64,000 nt of DNA from contig NC_132971.1 of NCBI RefSeq assembly GCF_047496725.1, forward strand, positions 9,135,001 to 9,199,000. Reading direction: 5' to 3'. Position 1 is the stretch's first letter. Every line of letters starts with the position of its first letter. The translations under genes were made by a program, and so were the position numbers. The notes beneath the pieces were generated by a model. That model was not told where the DNA came from. It did not search any database and worked only from the letters and a program-made list of their open reading frames with translations. Below are positions 42,103-54,556 of the stretch, in pieces. The DNA comes from Anoplolepis gracilipes. Taxonomy: Eukaryota > Arthropoda > Insecta > Hymenoptera > Formicidae.

Positions 42103-43430
42103 GAAGGCTGTTGGTCCTCGGAAAGACGGTGATGCGAGCTCGACGGCCGGTACGTTTCCGTCGTCTCCTCGGAGGACGTGAAGGGATCTGGTTTCCCTTC
42201 CATGCAGAGGGTGGAGCGGATTTGGAAAGGGCCTCGGGACGCTCCGTTGACCGAGACCTCTGTTCGGTTTCCCGAATTTCGCGGAGGTGGATTATTCATA
42301 TTACTATTAGCGTGCGTATTATGAGAGTTATTGGAATAATTATTATTATTATTGAAATTATTATTATTATTGTTATTGTACTTTTCGCGATACTGTCGTT
42401 TACGGCACTCGTGTATGAGGTGTCCGATCTTTTGGCAGTACCCGCAAATTTTTCGTTCGTGTGCATTCCCGGGACCGGGCGGCGTATTCGCTACCGCAGT
42501 CTGATCGCGTTGGAGAATTTGCGTCACGGGGGCCGGTGCAGCGTTACTATTGTGATTATTGTTACCGTTCGCGTTTCGAGTGCTCTTGTATCTTATCTCC
42601 TCTCTTTCTAGGCGTTTATTAATTGTGACCACTTTAGAGCAGGCGTCGGGGAGGCTACTATATCCTTCAGCGCGAAGTTCTATTCTATATTCGCGTGGAA
42701 GTCCTTCGTAAAACGCTTCTAACGCGAAACCTTCTATTCCGGCAATCTCATTTTCGGATAACGGTCTACCGAGTTGGACTTGATCTCCTTCAATTATGGC
42801 CGTTTTCAGATCCTTAACACGCCCGATGTAGTCAAGTATGTGCTCGTTCGGCTTTTTGTATGCCATGCTTAATTGTCCGCGATAATAGTTCGAGCTTCTA
42901 GCGGGACCGAAAGTTCGCCTGAGGCAGTCGAGAAATTTTTCCACGGTCGGGTGGATTTCATCCTCTACGGCTAAATATGCGTGGTGCGTTAATTTATTTC
43001 GTAGCATACGGACAAATAATGCTTCGTCTACCAACGGTACCGATTCTTTTGCCCTTTTGCATGCCCTAGCGAATTGTAGCACGGGGATGTTATGCCCGTC
43101 GTATTTCGGCACCAGTTCGAGAGCGTCGCGCAGATATGATTTCGGATATCCCATAGGATAATGAGAACCGTCGATTCCGGCGGCTGAGGTCGTGGGCTTG
43201 ATATCGTTATACGAGGCGTTCGACATGTTAAACGATGGAGGCGCGTTATTTGTTACGTCCGCTGGGCTCGAGGCCTGCAAACCGGGTAGATTTTTAGCGA
43301 ACGCGCGCATCATGTTTTCCAACATTTCAGTTCGGATTTTTAATTCTCTTTCTTTTTCGCGTAGATCTCTAAAAGCTTCCTCATGGTTTTCGCGTTCTAT
43401 GTTTCCCGAGAGATCATCGGATTGAGCCAT
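42072..43430 (-). CDS. gag: Gag polyprotein
   Basis: Capsid-nucleocapsid precursor. The ATG at 43430 (MAQSDDLSGN) is preferred over an in-frame ATG 42 codons upstream (43556), whose leader looks like basic untranslated sequence; from 43430 the protein has about 452 residues. An N-terminal coiled-coil-prone stretch (EEAFRDLREKERELKIRTEM) precedes a capsid-like helical region. A single zinc knuckle, CGYCQKIGHLIHEC, sits at about residues 326-339, followed by a long poly-Asn stretch. The C-terminus overlaps the protease frame. Confidence 0.85.
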   Translation of the reverse strand: MAQSDDLSGNIERENHEEAFRDLREKERELKIRTEMLENMMRAFAKNLPGLQASSPADVTNNAPPSFNMSNASYNDIKPTTSAAGIDGSHYPMGYPKSYLRDALELVPKYDGHNIPVLQFARACKRAKESVPLVDEALFVRMLRNKLTHHAYLAVEDEIHPTVEKFLDCLRRTFGPARSSNYYRGQLSMAYKKPNEHILDYIGRVKDLKTAIIEGDQVQLGRPLSENEIAGIEGFALEAFYEGLPREYRIELRAEGYSSLPDACSKVVTINKRLEREEIRYKSTRNANGNNNHNSNAAPAPVTQILQRDQTAVANTPPGPGNAHERKICGYCQKIGHLIHECRKRQYREKYNNNNNNNFNNNNNYSNNSHNTHANSNMNNPPPRNSGNRTEVSVNGASRGPFQIRSTLCMEGKPDPFTSSEETTETYRPSSSHHRLSEDQQPSCSIQEHSLI

Positions 43431-43869
43431 ATTTAAAGGTAAGTATTTATTATCGATGGTATAGCAGGACTCGCGGTTGCGAACGATTGTGCGTATATAA
43501 TTTCTTTTTGTTGCGGGTATGCGAAAGCGGAATCGCGTACAATCACCAGTTATCACGATTATGAACAGGTAATTATCACCTAAGAGGTTAGTGGTTAAAT
43601 TAGTTTGGATACATATAACATGGATACATATATTTTACGAAGAATTTTGAAGTAGTATTAAGGTATAAGGATTGATGGACAACGACCGATTTGTTTATTT
43701 ATTGAGGTTTGAAAAGACTTTAATTGTAACTTTACTTTTAATTTCCTTCGAGACTAGTAAAAGAAATAATTCGCGATGATGATTTTAAGAAAGAAAGATT
43801 TTCTTGAGAAAATGTACTCGTTTTCGATAACGAAGAATAGTAACTTTTATTTTTGCACTGATTTTTAGC

Positions 43870-43947
43870 GGTAATATCCCACCGCTGTCACCAGTTGTTA
43901 CATCCCACCGCTGTCACCAGTTGTTACGTCCCGCCGCTGTCACCAGT
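43870..43947. repeat. 26-bp unit repeated three times across the 5' LTR / PBS junction
   Basis: The unit joins the LTR end (TGTTACGTCCC) to the primer-binding sequence (GCTGTCACCA). Copies: 43870-43895 (first bases diverged), 43896-43921, and 43922-43947, the last inside the LTR. The other LTR has one copy at its end (29432-29457). Confidence 0.85.
43902..43919 (-). other. Primer-binding site of the Gypsy element
   Basis: In sense TGGTGACAGCGGTGGGAT, two bases after the 5' LTR; it begins TGG, complementary to a tRNA CCA end. A second identical site is at 43876-43893. The tRNA species was not determined. The leader from here to gag (43431-43870) shows no other feature. Confidence 0.75.
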
Positions 43948-44218
43948 TGTTACGTCCTCTGCGTTCGCGAGCGAGGTGCGGTTACGATGGTTGGTGTACG
44001 CGGATCGCGGTGGCCGAGCGGTAAACCTGTCACGATCAGCGTAGCGGTGCACCGGAAACTAGAGGTCGGGACGTAATAGATAATAGGGAGGATGTGAAGT
44101 GAGTAGACAATGAATGCAGATTGTTTACGTATACTGATTTTTATGTATTTATCATTATTTTATAATAAACATATATGTACAGTTATATTATATTTTTCAA
44201 GACGATTAGACAATTAAA

Positions 44219-44635
44219 TCACGGACGGTTATCAGGAGGCGAATTGATAGGTGCTTCAGCGGACGACAGGATGCATACTCGCCCGAAGAAAGCCTGGGAG
44301 GAAATGATCCTCGGTTGCGTAATCCCGAAGTCTATCAACGGCGGGGGCACGGGCCACGGACGGTATTCGATAGGCGGTAAGGGCCTATGTGAGGAAGCGA
44401 CGACCCCGCTACTGGATGCCGGTGGAGTGACGGCGTCGTGTAGCTGGTCAGGGGTTGATGACTCCGATGTATGGGTTCCCGGTGGAGGGTAAGTGAAATA
44501 CCCGACGGATGCTGGGCTCTGACTACCTGGTGGCGACGCAGCTGTTCGGACCGGCAGGTAGGAGCCGCCTTGGTATAGTGACCGGATGAGGCGCTTCAAT
44601 TGGTGAGCACGCCCTGCTCGACGTGACCGACCCAT
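44219..44635 (-). CDS. Possible LTR-encoded arginine-rich ORF (MGR), 5' LTR copy
   Basis: Identical copy of 29729-30145; the same reservations apply. Confidence 0.3.
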   Translation of the reverse strand: MGRSRRAGRAHQLKRLIRSLYQGGSYLPVRTAASPPGSQSPASVGYFTYPPPGTHTSESSTPDQLHDAVTPPASSSGVVASSHRPLPPIEYRPWPVPPPLIDFGITQPRIISSQAFFGRVCILSSAEAPINSPPDNRP

Positions 44636-44903
44636 GACGCAGCTAAGAAGGTAAGCGAAATCATAATCGACGCCATAGTTGAATACGCGGAGGGGTATAG
44701 ACTGGGGTTAGTAATAGTAACGCGAGTGATGAAAAGGAAAAAGAAAAAGAAAAGTGAAGAAAAAAAAACATGCGTTAAAGTAAATTGGTAAACGAGTTGA
44801 CTTGACCTTATCTGACGGGTTGCGGGGACAGGGTGAGCCTTAATGAGTTTACTTTAATTTAATATTTATTCTATATTTTAGATCAAGAAGAGCGATCGGA
44901 GGA

Positions 44904-45220
44904 ATTGTGAGAGACGCCCTGACAGAGGCGCGGTTCGTGGACTGAGAGGAGGCAGATCGCCCTGACAGAGGCGCGCTGCACGCTAGGAGGCGGAATGCCC
45001 TGAAAGAGGCGCTCCTCGGAGAAGAGAGTCGTTCGCCCTGAGAGAGGCGTGCGACCTAGAGAGGGGTAGTCCGGCTCTGAAGGAGGCGCACTACGAAGGA
45101 TGAAGGCAGAGCCGCCCTGAATGAGGCGCACTGCTAGAAGGGACGTAGAATCGCCCTGAAAGAGGCACACTACGTAGGAAGGATGTAGGTCGCCCTGGAG
45201 GAGGCGCCCTACGGTGTAGG
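44904..45220. repeat. GC-rich degenerate tandem repeat in the right LTR
   Basis: Copy of the array at 30414-30730. Confidence 0.75.
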
Positions 45221-46563
45221 TAAGAATGGTTATCGCTCTCTGTCTAATGACATTCCCTATGAAGACGTCCGAATAAAATATTAATCTCTTCGATTATAAG
45301 TTACAGATATCTGAGGCTCTGGGTATGTCAAGGCGGACGTCGCGGACCTTGCCACTGGTGAGCGGATAAGGGAAAAGAAAAGAAAAAAAAAGAAAGAAAG
45401 AAAAGAGAAAAAAAAAAATATATATAGGAAGAAGCTATAGGGAATACAAGAACGCCCTGGAGGAGGCGCGCGTCGCCGCAGGATGAAAGAGAGAGCCCGA
45501 AGTAGGCTTGAAGGAAGGATGACCTCGTCAGATAAGTAGCACTAATTTGCCCGATAATTTCAATATTAAAATTAGAATAGAAAGCTTGTCTTTATATTTA
45601 CAGGTATAGACGCGAGAGGTTAACGGCGAGAAGAATTGACACCGAAAAGATGACCGACGCCCGGAATGGACAGGGGCCGCGAACTGACACAAGTATGTAT
45701 ATTTCGAGTAATTACACGTAAACAATATGATTAATGATTACACGAATATATCTTAATAATTACGACAACGTACTCACTTCACTAAATTGTTATGTGTTAC
45801 AGGAACCACTGGGAAGCACACTGTAACGCGGGTGTACACAAGAATGTGGATCTACAATATTAGTATTACAACATTAGTTAATAGAACTTTCCTTCGACTA
45901 TGATTTCACGCACAGACTAGTTTCGGACGCGTAAACGATATTATAGATAGGCGGCATTAACAATTGCATGGAGAGGAAAAGATAATACGCTTATATTGTT
46001 GATAGAAGTAATTCACTGCAAACGAAAATTTAGATAAAATATCCTTAAAAGTGATAGATAGAATTCGATATGTATTGTGAGCGCCGTGGAAATCGATAAA
46101 GAGAAAGGAAATATAATAGTAACAGTGGATACAAATAATCAAGAATAGATTTATACGACAGTAAACGTAAGAACTGAAGGCTAATTAATAGTATTCGCGA
46201 TATGCTAGTCTCGAAGTCTCTCTGAATTAATGATTTTGTGTGAATAATATCGTAATGAACTAGAAACCACTGATTCGAAGATATAATATTAATTACACTG
46301 CGCGAAAACTTGCGAGAGCGTATGTATGATTGAATGTTATAAGGATAACCGATTATTAAATCGTATAAATGACTGTCTGTACGTACAATGAATTTACTGG
46401 GTACTGTATGAATCGAGTATTGACTGCTGATCGAATACTGATTATGCGAAAACTGAATGGTCGGAACGAACCGTACAACAGATTTTACTGTCGGGCGAAA
46501 GCCGAATACTAAATATGATCTGAACTGTCTAATGATCTGAACTGTCTAGGCGAGAACTGAATA

Positions 46564-46600
46564 CTCTGATTTTTGAGCACACGGTGCTCCCGTTTATATA
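46564..46600 (-). promoter_or_regulatory. Core promoter of the Gypsy element (5' LTR, the active position)
   Basis: TATATAAA (46600-46593) and TCAGAG initiator (46569-46564) in sense. Transcription from here would give an RNA whose 5' part covers about 2.65 kb of LTR before the primer-binding site. Confidence 0.65.
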
Positions 46601-46748
46601 CCCGTGGTCGCTGAGGGCTCCCACCTTCTGAATTATAGCGCGCGCAACGTGGTCCGATCCTGGTCATGCTTGTTTGTCACGGGTATCACGCGCCGGGCAA
46701 TAGTAAGCTATCACGGTGTTTGTCCGAAATTTTCACGTGATCCGGCGG

Positions 46749-46776
46749 TTCCTGAATGTTCTAGAACCTTCGGGAC
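46749..46776 (-). promoter_or_regulatory. Heat-shock element in U3 (5' LTR)
   Basis: Identical to 32260-32287; positioned about 150 bases upstream of the TATA box that would drive the full-length transcript. Confidence 0.75.
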
Positions 46777-49654
46777 TAGCATTATAATGTAATATCTATA
46801 TCGTTATTTCTAGATATATCGCAATTATTACTAGCGTTACGATAACTTATCTGATTAATTACTTATCGCCGCATTGTATTATAGCGTTGTACTTAAATAA
46901 TTGTAGAGATATGAGAGCATTACGCTAATTAACTTATTAATTAACAATTATCTATGATGTCGCATAATGTTATTCGTGGATTACAAGATCTAAATTAGTC
47001 TACAGACGTTAAACTCGCTATTATATAACTATATGTATGTATGTATATCATTATAACTAGTAGTAAAGGTTTATATATATATATATATGTAATAATGGTA
47101 TAAATGCACATGTAATATGCCGTGATATATTTACAATGGATGGATGAGGAGTGTGTAAGTGTGTATAAATGCATAAATTTAAGACAAGTTTATATTGTGA
47201 GAGGTTGAGTGTGTAATTTAAGTGATACGCTTGGAATATGTATGAATTAGTTATAAGATCCGAAACTATTGCGTTACCATGTATATGATACATTGATTAT
47301 GTGTATGTTAATATATGAATATGCCTGTAATAAGTTTATAATAGGTTTATTGAGAGTGCTTTATTTGTGCGTACTAATGGGTCACTATGTATATAAATTA
47401 TTTATAGAGTGTGTGTATTTGCGTGTTACTGGGTGGATAATACGTCTATAATAGTCAGATACTGATTAAACATTGTGTAGATGATAAGTTTATAACGCGC
47501 GTATTTTTGTATCACCGGGTATATTAAGTGACTATTGTTATATAATTTTATGGTGTGTTTGTTAAGGAGCGTGTATCTATGTAATTATTTCTGGGTGTTC
47601 ATTATGCGTTTATACTTGGTTTATGTAGTGTATGATGTGTGTATTATCGTACCACCGTATATATAGGTATGGTCATTTTGTTTATTATGCATATGTATAT
47701 TGTAATTATCATTCATCCTCAATAAAATGATAACGAAGTTTTGAGAATATTATCACGTTCAAGTTATTTCAGACACCTTGTATAAGTAAGAGTTAATTAA
47801 GTAATTGTATATATTGAGTGTGACTATTTAACTTTAGTTATCTTCCAGAGCTTTATTCGTTTTAAACTCTTTATGGGATATTTATATTGTTTTCACTATA
47901 ATATATATATATATATATATGTATTATGAGTGGTTCATTTTAATTATTATTGGTTTTAATTGATTACTTAAATATTGTCTGAGCCTCGAGGAGTTCTTGT
48001 CAGGTCATTATAATTTGCCTTTAAAACATCTGTGGATTATGATATCTGCAGCGAGTCGCATATATATATATATATATGTATATGTGCATGCACCAAGTTA
48101 TCTCCATGGTTGATATATGAAATAATTATAAATGATAGCTGACCGGATTTTTATTGGCAAACCAAATTGGATTCATGGTAAGGAATTATTATGCAGAAGA
48201 TGGGTTTGATCGAATCTTTTATTATTGTTAAAATTTGGATTTAATGAAATCACTGCGCTGCGGTGGAATATGAGTAAAATTGACAAGTTATTATATTTGG
48301 GTGACAGAATCGTTAGACATGTACGTTATTGTGGTATTAATTCGGCTTTGGGATATAAAACTGCATTTAATAGTGAAGGCATAATTATATATTGGAGGTG
48401 CGGATTAAAATAAATAAATTATTAAAGTTGAAAATATGAGGTGTTCCTGAAGCAAAATGGGTCTATAACAATGTGCGCTTAACTTTTTATGGCGGGGCTG
48501 TAGCCCTATAAGTTGCTACCTTTTTTGGTTCCTTATGAGCCAAGGCGCCAGGAAATATTTAATTAAGGTCACTGGGCGGGTTTTTTATGTGATGTTTAAA
48601 CCGTTAAAAATTGGGTGCTTTTCGATGTTGCGACAACTTTTGATATATTGAGAAAAGTGATTTAGACTGTGCATAGGAAGTTGCAATTGCACATACGAGT
48701 TACTTGGCTTGCTCAGTTTTAATAATTAATGAAAGTTCATATACAGGGTGTCCCGAAAGTACCGATCGGAGTTTATTATATGAAGCTTATGGAATTTAAC
48801 CAAAGGAATCGGTCGGTTGTTAAACACTATTTTATACTAATGTTTGGATAATATGACAATGTTAGTTTATATACCGGGTGTCAATTTATTAAGGTGAACA
48901 TGTATCGGGAGTTGTATTTCCGCTCATTCGCAGTTACGATCTCTTTTCTTGAGTGATTTTAGCTTGTTATATAGATTTACTTTATATTTTTGTTATACCG
49001 GGTGGTGGTTAATTCTCGATGCGTGTGTCTATGGTGATGTGTACGTGTATGTTTGTGTTTAGTAAGAGTGATGACGACGAGGTGGAGTGAACATTGGTTT
49101 ATATTATCGCTATTACTTAATTTACGTTATTCTATTGACGCATACTTAATATTATGTTTCCTTTTTATTTTTCAGATACTGCAACTAGAGTGACAAAACT
49201 AAATGGGTAATTATAATAAAATTAAGATGTTCGACCGACTTGGTGGGTCGTTTCTCTTCTATTTTTCAGGTGCTGAGGAGGCGGACCAGAAGGTGATATA
49301 CCGGGTGGCCGGAAAATAGGTGAGAATTTTCATTGGACAATTAATTAATTATTTTCCTTCATTTTTAGGTAGGTGATAGGGGAGAACCAGTGATGGGGAT
49401 AAAACAGAAAAAAAAAAGGAAGAAAAAGAAAAAAAAAAAGGAAAAGGATGTTTTAGCCGGAAACATAATAAAAGGTATTTATCGGCTTAATCTATTTTTG
49501 ATAATAACTATATATATATATATGTATATATATAAAAAGAAAAGGAAAGTAAAAGAATTTTATAGGTGCTTAACGCTTACTATGTCTACTTAACAGGTGA
49601 CGTATGGAGTCAACGGACGGCGACTGGTGTCAAGCGGAGGCGCTGGACGTGACA

Positions 49655-49658
49655 AGAG
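49655..49658. repeat. Target-site duplication of the Gypsy element, right copy
   Basis: AGAG matching 29428-29431; nad1 resumes directly afterwards. Confidence 0.92.
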
Positions 49659-50017
49659 AAAGATACTCTTTTTTGGATTTTTATAAATATCAAATTTATA
49701 TTTGGTATTTAGTTAGTTTATATCCTTTATTTTTGTTATATTTTATTAGAATTTTGGCTGAGTTAAATCGTAGCCCTATAGATTTTATTGAGGGCGAATC
49801 AGAGTTAGTTTCGGGGTTTAATATTGAATATTTTAGGGGGGGATTTACATTAATTTTTTTATCTGAATATGGTATGATTATTTTTTTTAGATTTATTAGA
49901 ATTATTTTATTTACTAATTTACTTTTATATTCTATGTTAATATTTGTTATAATTAATTTAATAAGATCTTTGATTATTTTTATGCGAGGATTATTACCTC
50001 GAATGCGGTATAAATAA
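49655..50017 (+). pseudogene. nad1: nad1 3' part after the Gypsy insertion (unit B)
   Basis: Continues the nad1 fragment 28933-29431 (RYSFLDFYKYQ... to LLPRMRY) and ends at the next nad2 junction with TAA. Confidence 0.85.
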
Positions 50018-50914
50018 AAATATATTATTAGATTTATTAAATTAATATAAACATAAATTAAAATGAAAGAATTTAAAATCATTAAAATAAAAATAAAGTA
50101 AAAATTTGAATTTAATAAAAAAATATAGATTATAGTTCATTTAAAAATAAAAAACGTTAGTGGGGGAATTCTGGCTAAATTAAAAATTAATAACAAACAA
50201 ATTAAATTAAAATTAATTGAAGGAAAGTTATTACTTAAAGAAAATCTAAATGAAATTTTAAAATATATAAAAATTATAATAATAATTAATGGGATAAGTG
50301 TATAGAATATTAAATATGAAAATCAGATTAGGGTTTTAAAATAAATTAAAATTAATATTTATCCGGTCAATCGAAGAAAACATTTGGTTAATTGAAGAAA
50401 ATCTTAATAAAATTTTAAAATTTATTGAATTAATTATTTTAAAGGCGGAGATAAATGCAGATGTTAAAATTATAAAATATAGTAAAAAAATTGGAGGGTT
50501 AATAAGTGAAATTATGTATAAAGGAATAATTTTTTGAATTGTTAAAAAAATAAATAATGAATATCAATCTAAAAAAATAGCTACAGAAGGGATTCATGAA
50601 TGAAATGGGGGGATCCCTAATTTAATTATAATAGAGATAAAAAAATTGATTATAATAAAATTTATTTGTATATATATAAAATTATTAATAATTAAAGTTA
50701 ACATTATTATTAAGGAAGCTAAAGCTTGAATGAGATAATATAAAAAAATAATTTTTTTATTTTTTAATTTAATTGATAAAAAACAAATGAATAAAAAATT
50801 ATTAATTTCCATAATAATACAAATTATTAATAAATCGTATAAAAATAAAGAAATAAAAGAAAAATAAATTAAATAAGACATTAAAAAAAATTTTATGAAT
50901 AAATTATGATGCAT
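50012..50914 (-). pseudogene. nad2: nad2 fragment (NUMT unit C)
   Basis: Same truncated and frameshifted form as in unit B. Confidence 0.8.
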
Positions 50915-50973
50915 ATAAATAAAATTAATTTTTTAGTTGTATTAAACTTTGAATAAATATTGAATATTAATAT

Positions 50974-51044
50974 TATATTTTAATGTATTATAAAGCATAA
51001 AAATTTTTGAAATTTTTTGAGATAGTTTAAATCTATTAAATATA
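50974..51044 (+). tRNA. trnQ: trnQ (NUMT unit C)
   Basis: Copy of unit A trnQ, anticodon TTG. Confidence 0.7.
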
Positions 51045-51058
51045 AAAAAATTAATTTA

Positions 51059-51126
51059 AATGAAAACATATATAAATTATGTATGATTTATTCTATCAAA
51101 ATAATCCTTTTATCAGGCATATCATT
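51059..51126 (-). tRNA. trnI: trnI (NUMT unit C)
   Basis: Copy of unit A trnI, anticodon GAT. Confidence 0.72.
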
Positions 51127-51180
51127 AAATAAATTTTTAGTTATTAATAAAATTTAAATAGCAAAAATAATTAATTAAAT

Positions 51181-51245
51181 AAGAGAAAGATAAAATTTCT
51201 ATATTTAGGGTATGAACCTAAAAGCTTAGAGAATTAGCTTACTTA
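51181..51245 (-). tRNA. trnM: trnM (NUMT unit C)
   Basis: Copy of unit A trnM, anticodon CAT. Confidence 0.72.
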
Positions 51246-52046
51246 CTTTAATTAAATAAATATAAATTAGTATAATATTTTTGAAAATTGACTATTAATC
51301 ATTAGTTAAAATTAAATATGATAAGTAAATTTAATTTAAAAAAAGGTTATAAGTAAATTTAAATAAATAATTTAAATTAAATTTGTATTAGTAAAAATAA
51401 TAAAAGAATTTATTAAAATTAAAGTAGTTATAAAGATTAATTAATAAATTAAATAATAAAATATTATAAATAAAATTATTATAAAAATTGATTTTTTAAA
51501 AATAATTAGTTATTATAGAATTAAAAAAGTATAATTAGTTAAAATAAAATTCAGAGGGAGAGAGTAATTTTATTTAAATTTAATAATTGACTATTTTAAT
51601 TATATGTATTTATAAAAAAAAAATATATTATTAAAATTAAAATTAAAAAACTTATCTATAAATAAAATAATTAATAATAATTAAAAATCTTATTTATATA
51701 AATTTAAGGAGAGTATTTTATAGAAAGTAAAAAAAATTAAAAATTTAAGTTTTTATTTATATATACATTAATATTATTTAATAATTATTATTTAATGTTA
51801 ATAAAATATTTTAATTATTTTTATAAATATATAATTAATTATATATATTTAAAATATTTAATTAACATTAATTATTTAATATTAATTAATTAAAACTTAT
51901 TAATCATTATTTTTAATTTAAAATATTAAAAACCTAAAATATAGAAAAAAAAAATTATTTATTAATAAAATATTTTAATATATTTAAATAATTATTAATA
52001 ATTAATAATAATGATAATAATATAAAAAAGGGGGAGGGGAATATTA
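51246..52046. other. Control region copy (NUMT unit C)
   Basis: As in unit B, with an A within the G run; it has GACTATTTT like unit A. Confidence 0.65.
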
Positions 52047-52957
52047 TTTAATTTTTTTTTTATGTATATTATAAATTAAATTTTATATTCATATTAAATT
52101 TAAATTTAAATTATTTTTATAATTTGTTTTTAATAATTAATAAATATAATTACAAAATTAATTTTTTTTTTAAATTTATTTTATAATTTAAAGTATAAAT
52201 AAAATTTTTAAAAATTATATAAAATTTAAATAATTTAATAATATATAAATTAGTATTTATAATAATTAATTAAATAAAAATTTATAATAGAAAATTATAA
52301 TTTATTATTAATAAATAAAGTGCCAGCAATTGCGGTTTATACTTTAAATAAAAATAAATTTAAATAATTATATATAAATATAAAATATATAAATAAATAA
52401 ATATATTTAACTAATTTATTTTTTTATGGTGAAATATGAATAGATATTAAAAGTTAAATAATTTTATTTAAATTAATAATAAAATTAAAAAAATTTATAT
52501 AATAAATTAGGATTAGATACCCTATTATTTAAATGAAAATAAAATATAATTAAATATTAAATGTTAATCATTAAAAATAAAAAATTTGGCGGTATTTTAT
52601 GATTTAGAGGAACTTGTTGATTAATTTGATAATCCACGAATAGAATTACTTAATTTAATTTTTATATATTGTTGTTGAAAAATTATATTAAAAGATTAAT
52701 AATTTAAAAATTAATTATAATTATAATTCAAATCAAAATGTAGAATAGTTAAGATTTAAATGAGTTACATTTAATTTAATTAATTGAAATAAATTTTTAA
52801 AGTTTTATAAATATTGAATTTAATTGTAAAGTTAAAAAAATATTTAAATTGAATTTTAAATAAAATATGTACAAATTGCCCGTCATTTTCATTAATAAAA
52901 ATTTATGGAAAAAGTCGTAACAAAGTAAATATATTGGAAAATGTATTTAGAATAAAA
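52047..52957 (+). rRNA. rrnS: 12S rRNA (NUMT unit C)
   Basis: Copy with GTGCCAGCAATTG as in units A and E; all landmarks present. Confidence 0.82.
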
Positions 52958-53018
52958 AAAAATTTTAGTTTAAATAAAAATTTTTCATTTACATTGAAAA
53001 GATTAATTAAAAATTTTT
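52958..53018 (+). tRNA. trnV: trnV (NUMT unit C)
   Basis: Copy of unit A trnV, anticodon TAC. Confidence 0.68.
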
Positions 53019-54486
53019 TAAATTTTATTATAATTAATAAATAAATTATTAATAATAAATAAATATAAGAAAAAATATTATAAATTATTAAATAAAATTA
53101 TATTAAAAAAAAAAAAGTTTTAGTAAAAAATTTTAAAATAATTATTTTAATTTTAATGATAATGTAATGTAAATGAAAATAAAAAAATTTTTTTAGAGTA
53201 ATTTTAGTTGAATGTACCTTTTGTATCAGGGTTTATTAAAAAAAATTATTGATAAATAAATTTCTCGAAAGAAAAAGAGTTAAATAAATAAATAAAATTT
53301 AATATAAAAAAATTATTTTTAATATTTATTTAGAGAAGATATTTTAATCAATTTTTTTGATATTTAATTTTTTTTTATATAAATTTAATTTAGATATAAA
53401 TTTAAATATGTAAATTTTTATTAAAGTTTAAAATAATTTTTATTTACAATAAATATATTGATTTATATTAAAAATTTATGGGATAATCTATAAATTAATT
53501 TTAAAATTTAAAAAATTTATTAATATTATTTATAAAAATTTTATAAAAATGGTTTTAAAATTTAAAATTTTTTGAAAAAATTTAATAATTTATTTATTTT
53601 AGCATAGTTTAATTATAATTTTAAAATTAAAATAAATTTAATAAATTAAAAAAATATTTTTATTAATTTAAATTAAAAATTAATAATGATAAAATTAGTA
53701 TTATTTATAAAATTTATTTTTAAAAATTTGATAATAATTAATAATTTATATTTAATTAAAGAATTAGGCAAAATAAATTTATTTAATATATTTAAATAAA
53801 ATTAAGTCCACCTGTTTAATAAAAACATGGTTTTTAGAAAATAATTAAAGATTTGTTCTGCTCAATGATGTGTATTAAATAGCCGCAGTAATTTGACTGT
53901 GCTAACGTAGCATAATCATTTGTCTTTTAATTGGAGGCTGGAATGAAGGAATGGATGAGATTTAAGCTTTTTAAATTAAATAATAAAAATTTAAATTTTG
54001 AATAAAAATGTTCAAATAATATTATGGGACGATAAGACCCTATAGAATTTAATATAATTTTTATTAAAATACATTAGTTTTTAAATTTAGTATAAAATTA
54101 TATTTAGTTGGGAGGATTAAAAAATTTTATAAACTTTTTTAATTTTATTTAATAGATAATCATATATTTATGAAAATATGAATAAGTTTTAAAAAAAATT
54201 ATTGAAAAATTAATTACCTTAGGGATAACAGCGTAATATTTTTTTTAAGATCATATTATAAAAAATGATTGCGACCTCGATGTTGAATTAAAATAAAAAT
54301 TAGATGGAAAAATTTAATTATTTAGTCTGTTCGACTATTAAAATTTTACATGATTTGAGTTTAGATCGGCGTAAGCCAGATCGGATTTTATCTATAATTA
54401 AAGTGTAAATAAATTTGTACGAAAGGACTTTTTATTTGAAATTTTTTTTAAATTAAAGAATAATATTAATTTTATAAAAATTGTAG
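53019..54486 (+). rRNA. rrnL: 16S rRNA (NUMT unit C)
   Basis: Copy of unit A rrnL with all conserved landmarks. Confidence 0.85.
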
Positions 54487-54555
54487 ATTACTTTGGCAGA
54501 ATAGTGTAATAAATTTAGAATTTATAAATATATAAAAATAATTTATATAAGTAAT
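54487..54555 (+). tRNA. trnL1: trnL1 (NUMT unit C)
   Basis: Copy of unit A trnL1, anticodon TAG. Confidence 0.77.
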
Positions 54556-54556
54556 A

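Larger units (their letters stand above)
29432..49654 (-). mobile_element. Young Gypsy-type LTR retrotransposon with env and 5.7-kb LTRs
   Basis: A 20,223-bp element: LTRs at 29432-35163 and 43922-49654, a primer-binding site next to the right LTR, gag, protease, pol and env in that order on the minus strand, and a purine tract next to the left LTR. The domain order RT-RNase H-integrase and the 4-bp target duplication place it in the Gypsy (Ty3) group. The LTRs differ by only a handful of changes, mostly in poly(A) and TA runs, so insertion is recent. The only coding defect I see is a possible one-base shift between protease and pol. LTRs of 5.7 kb are exceptionally long. Confidence 0.93.
43922..49654 (-). 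repeat. 5' LTR of the Gypsy element (5733 bp)
   Basis: Nearly identical to the 3' LTR; differences seen are poly(A)-run lengths near 45410 and 49410, one C/A change near 49261 and a TA-run difference near 49530. In sense it drives transcription of gag-pol-env. Confidence 0.93.
24387..50011. repeat. NUMT tandem unit B, split by the Gypsy element
   Basis: Second head-to-tail copy of the nad2-nad1 segment, offset 5396-5398 from unit A, interrupted at 29432-49654 by the retrotransposon. It lacks the cox1-trnW part. It shares the nad2 lesions of unit A and differs at a few sites, such as GCCAGTAATTG in rrnS and a C in a control-region GACTCTTTT. Confidence 0.9.

Noticed and set aside
49390..49593. 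Lysine-rich 67-aa ORF near the end of the right LTR
   Set aside because: It consists mainly of poly(A)-run translation, and the other LTR copy shifts frame because the runs differ in length.
49604..50017. 137-aa ORF fusing the LTR end with nad1
   Set aside because: An accidental fusion at the insertion site, using the nuclear code over a mitochondrial gene.
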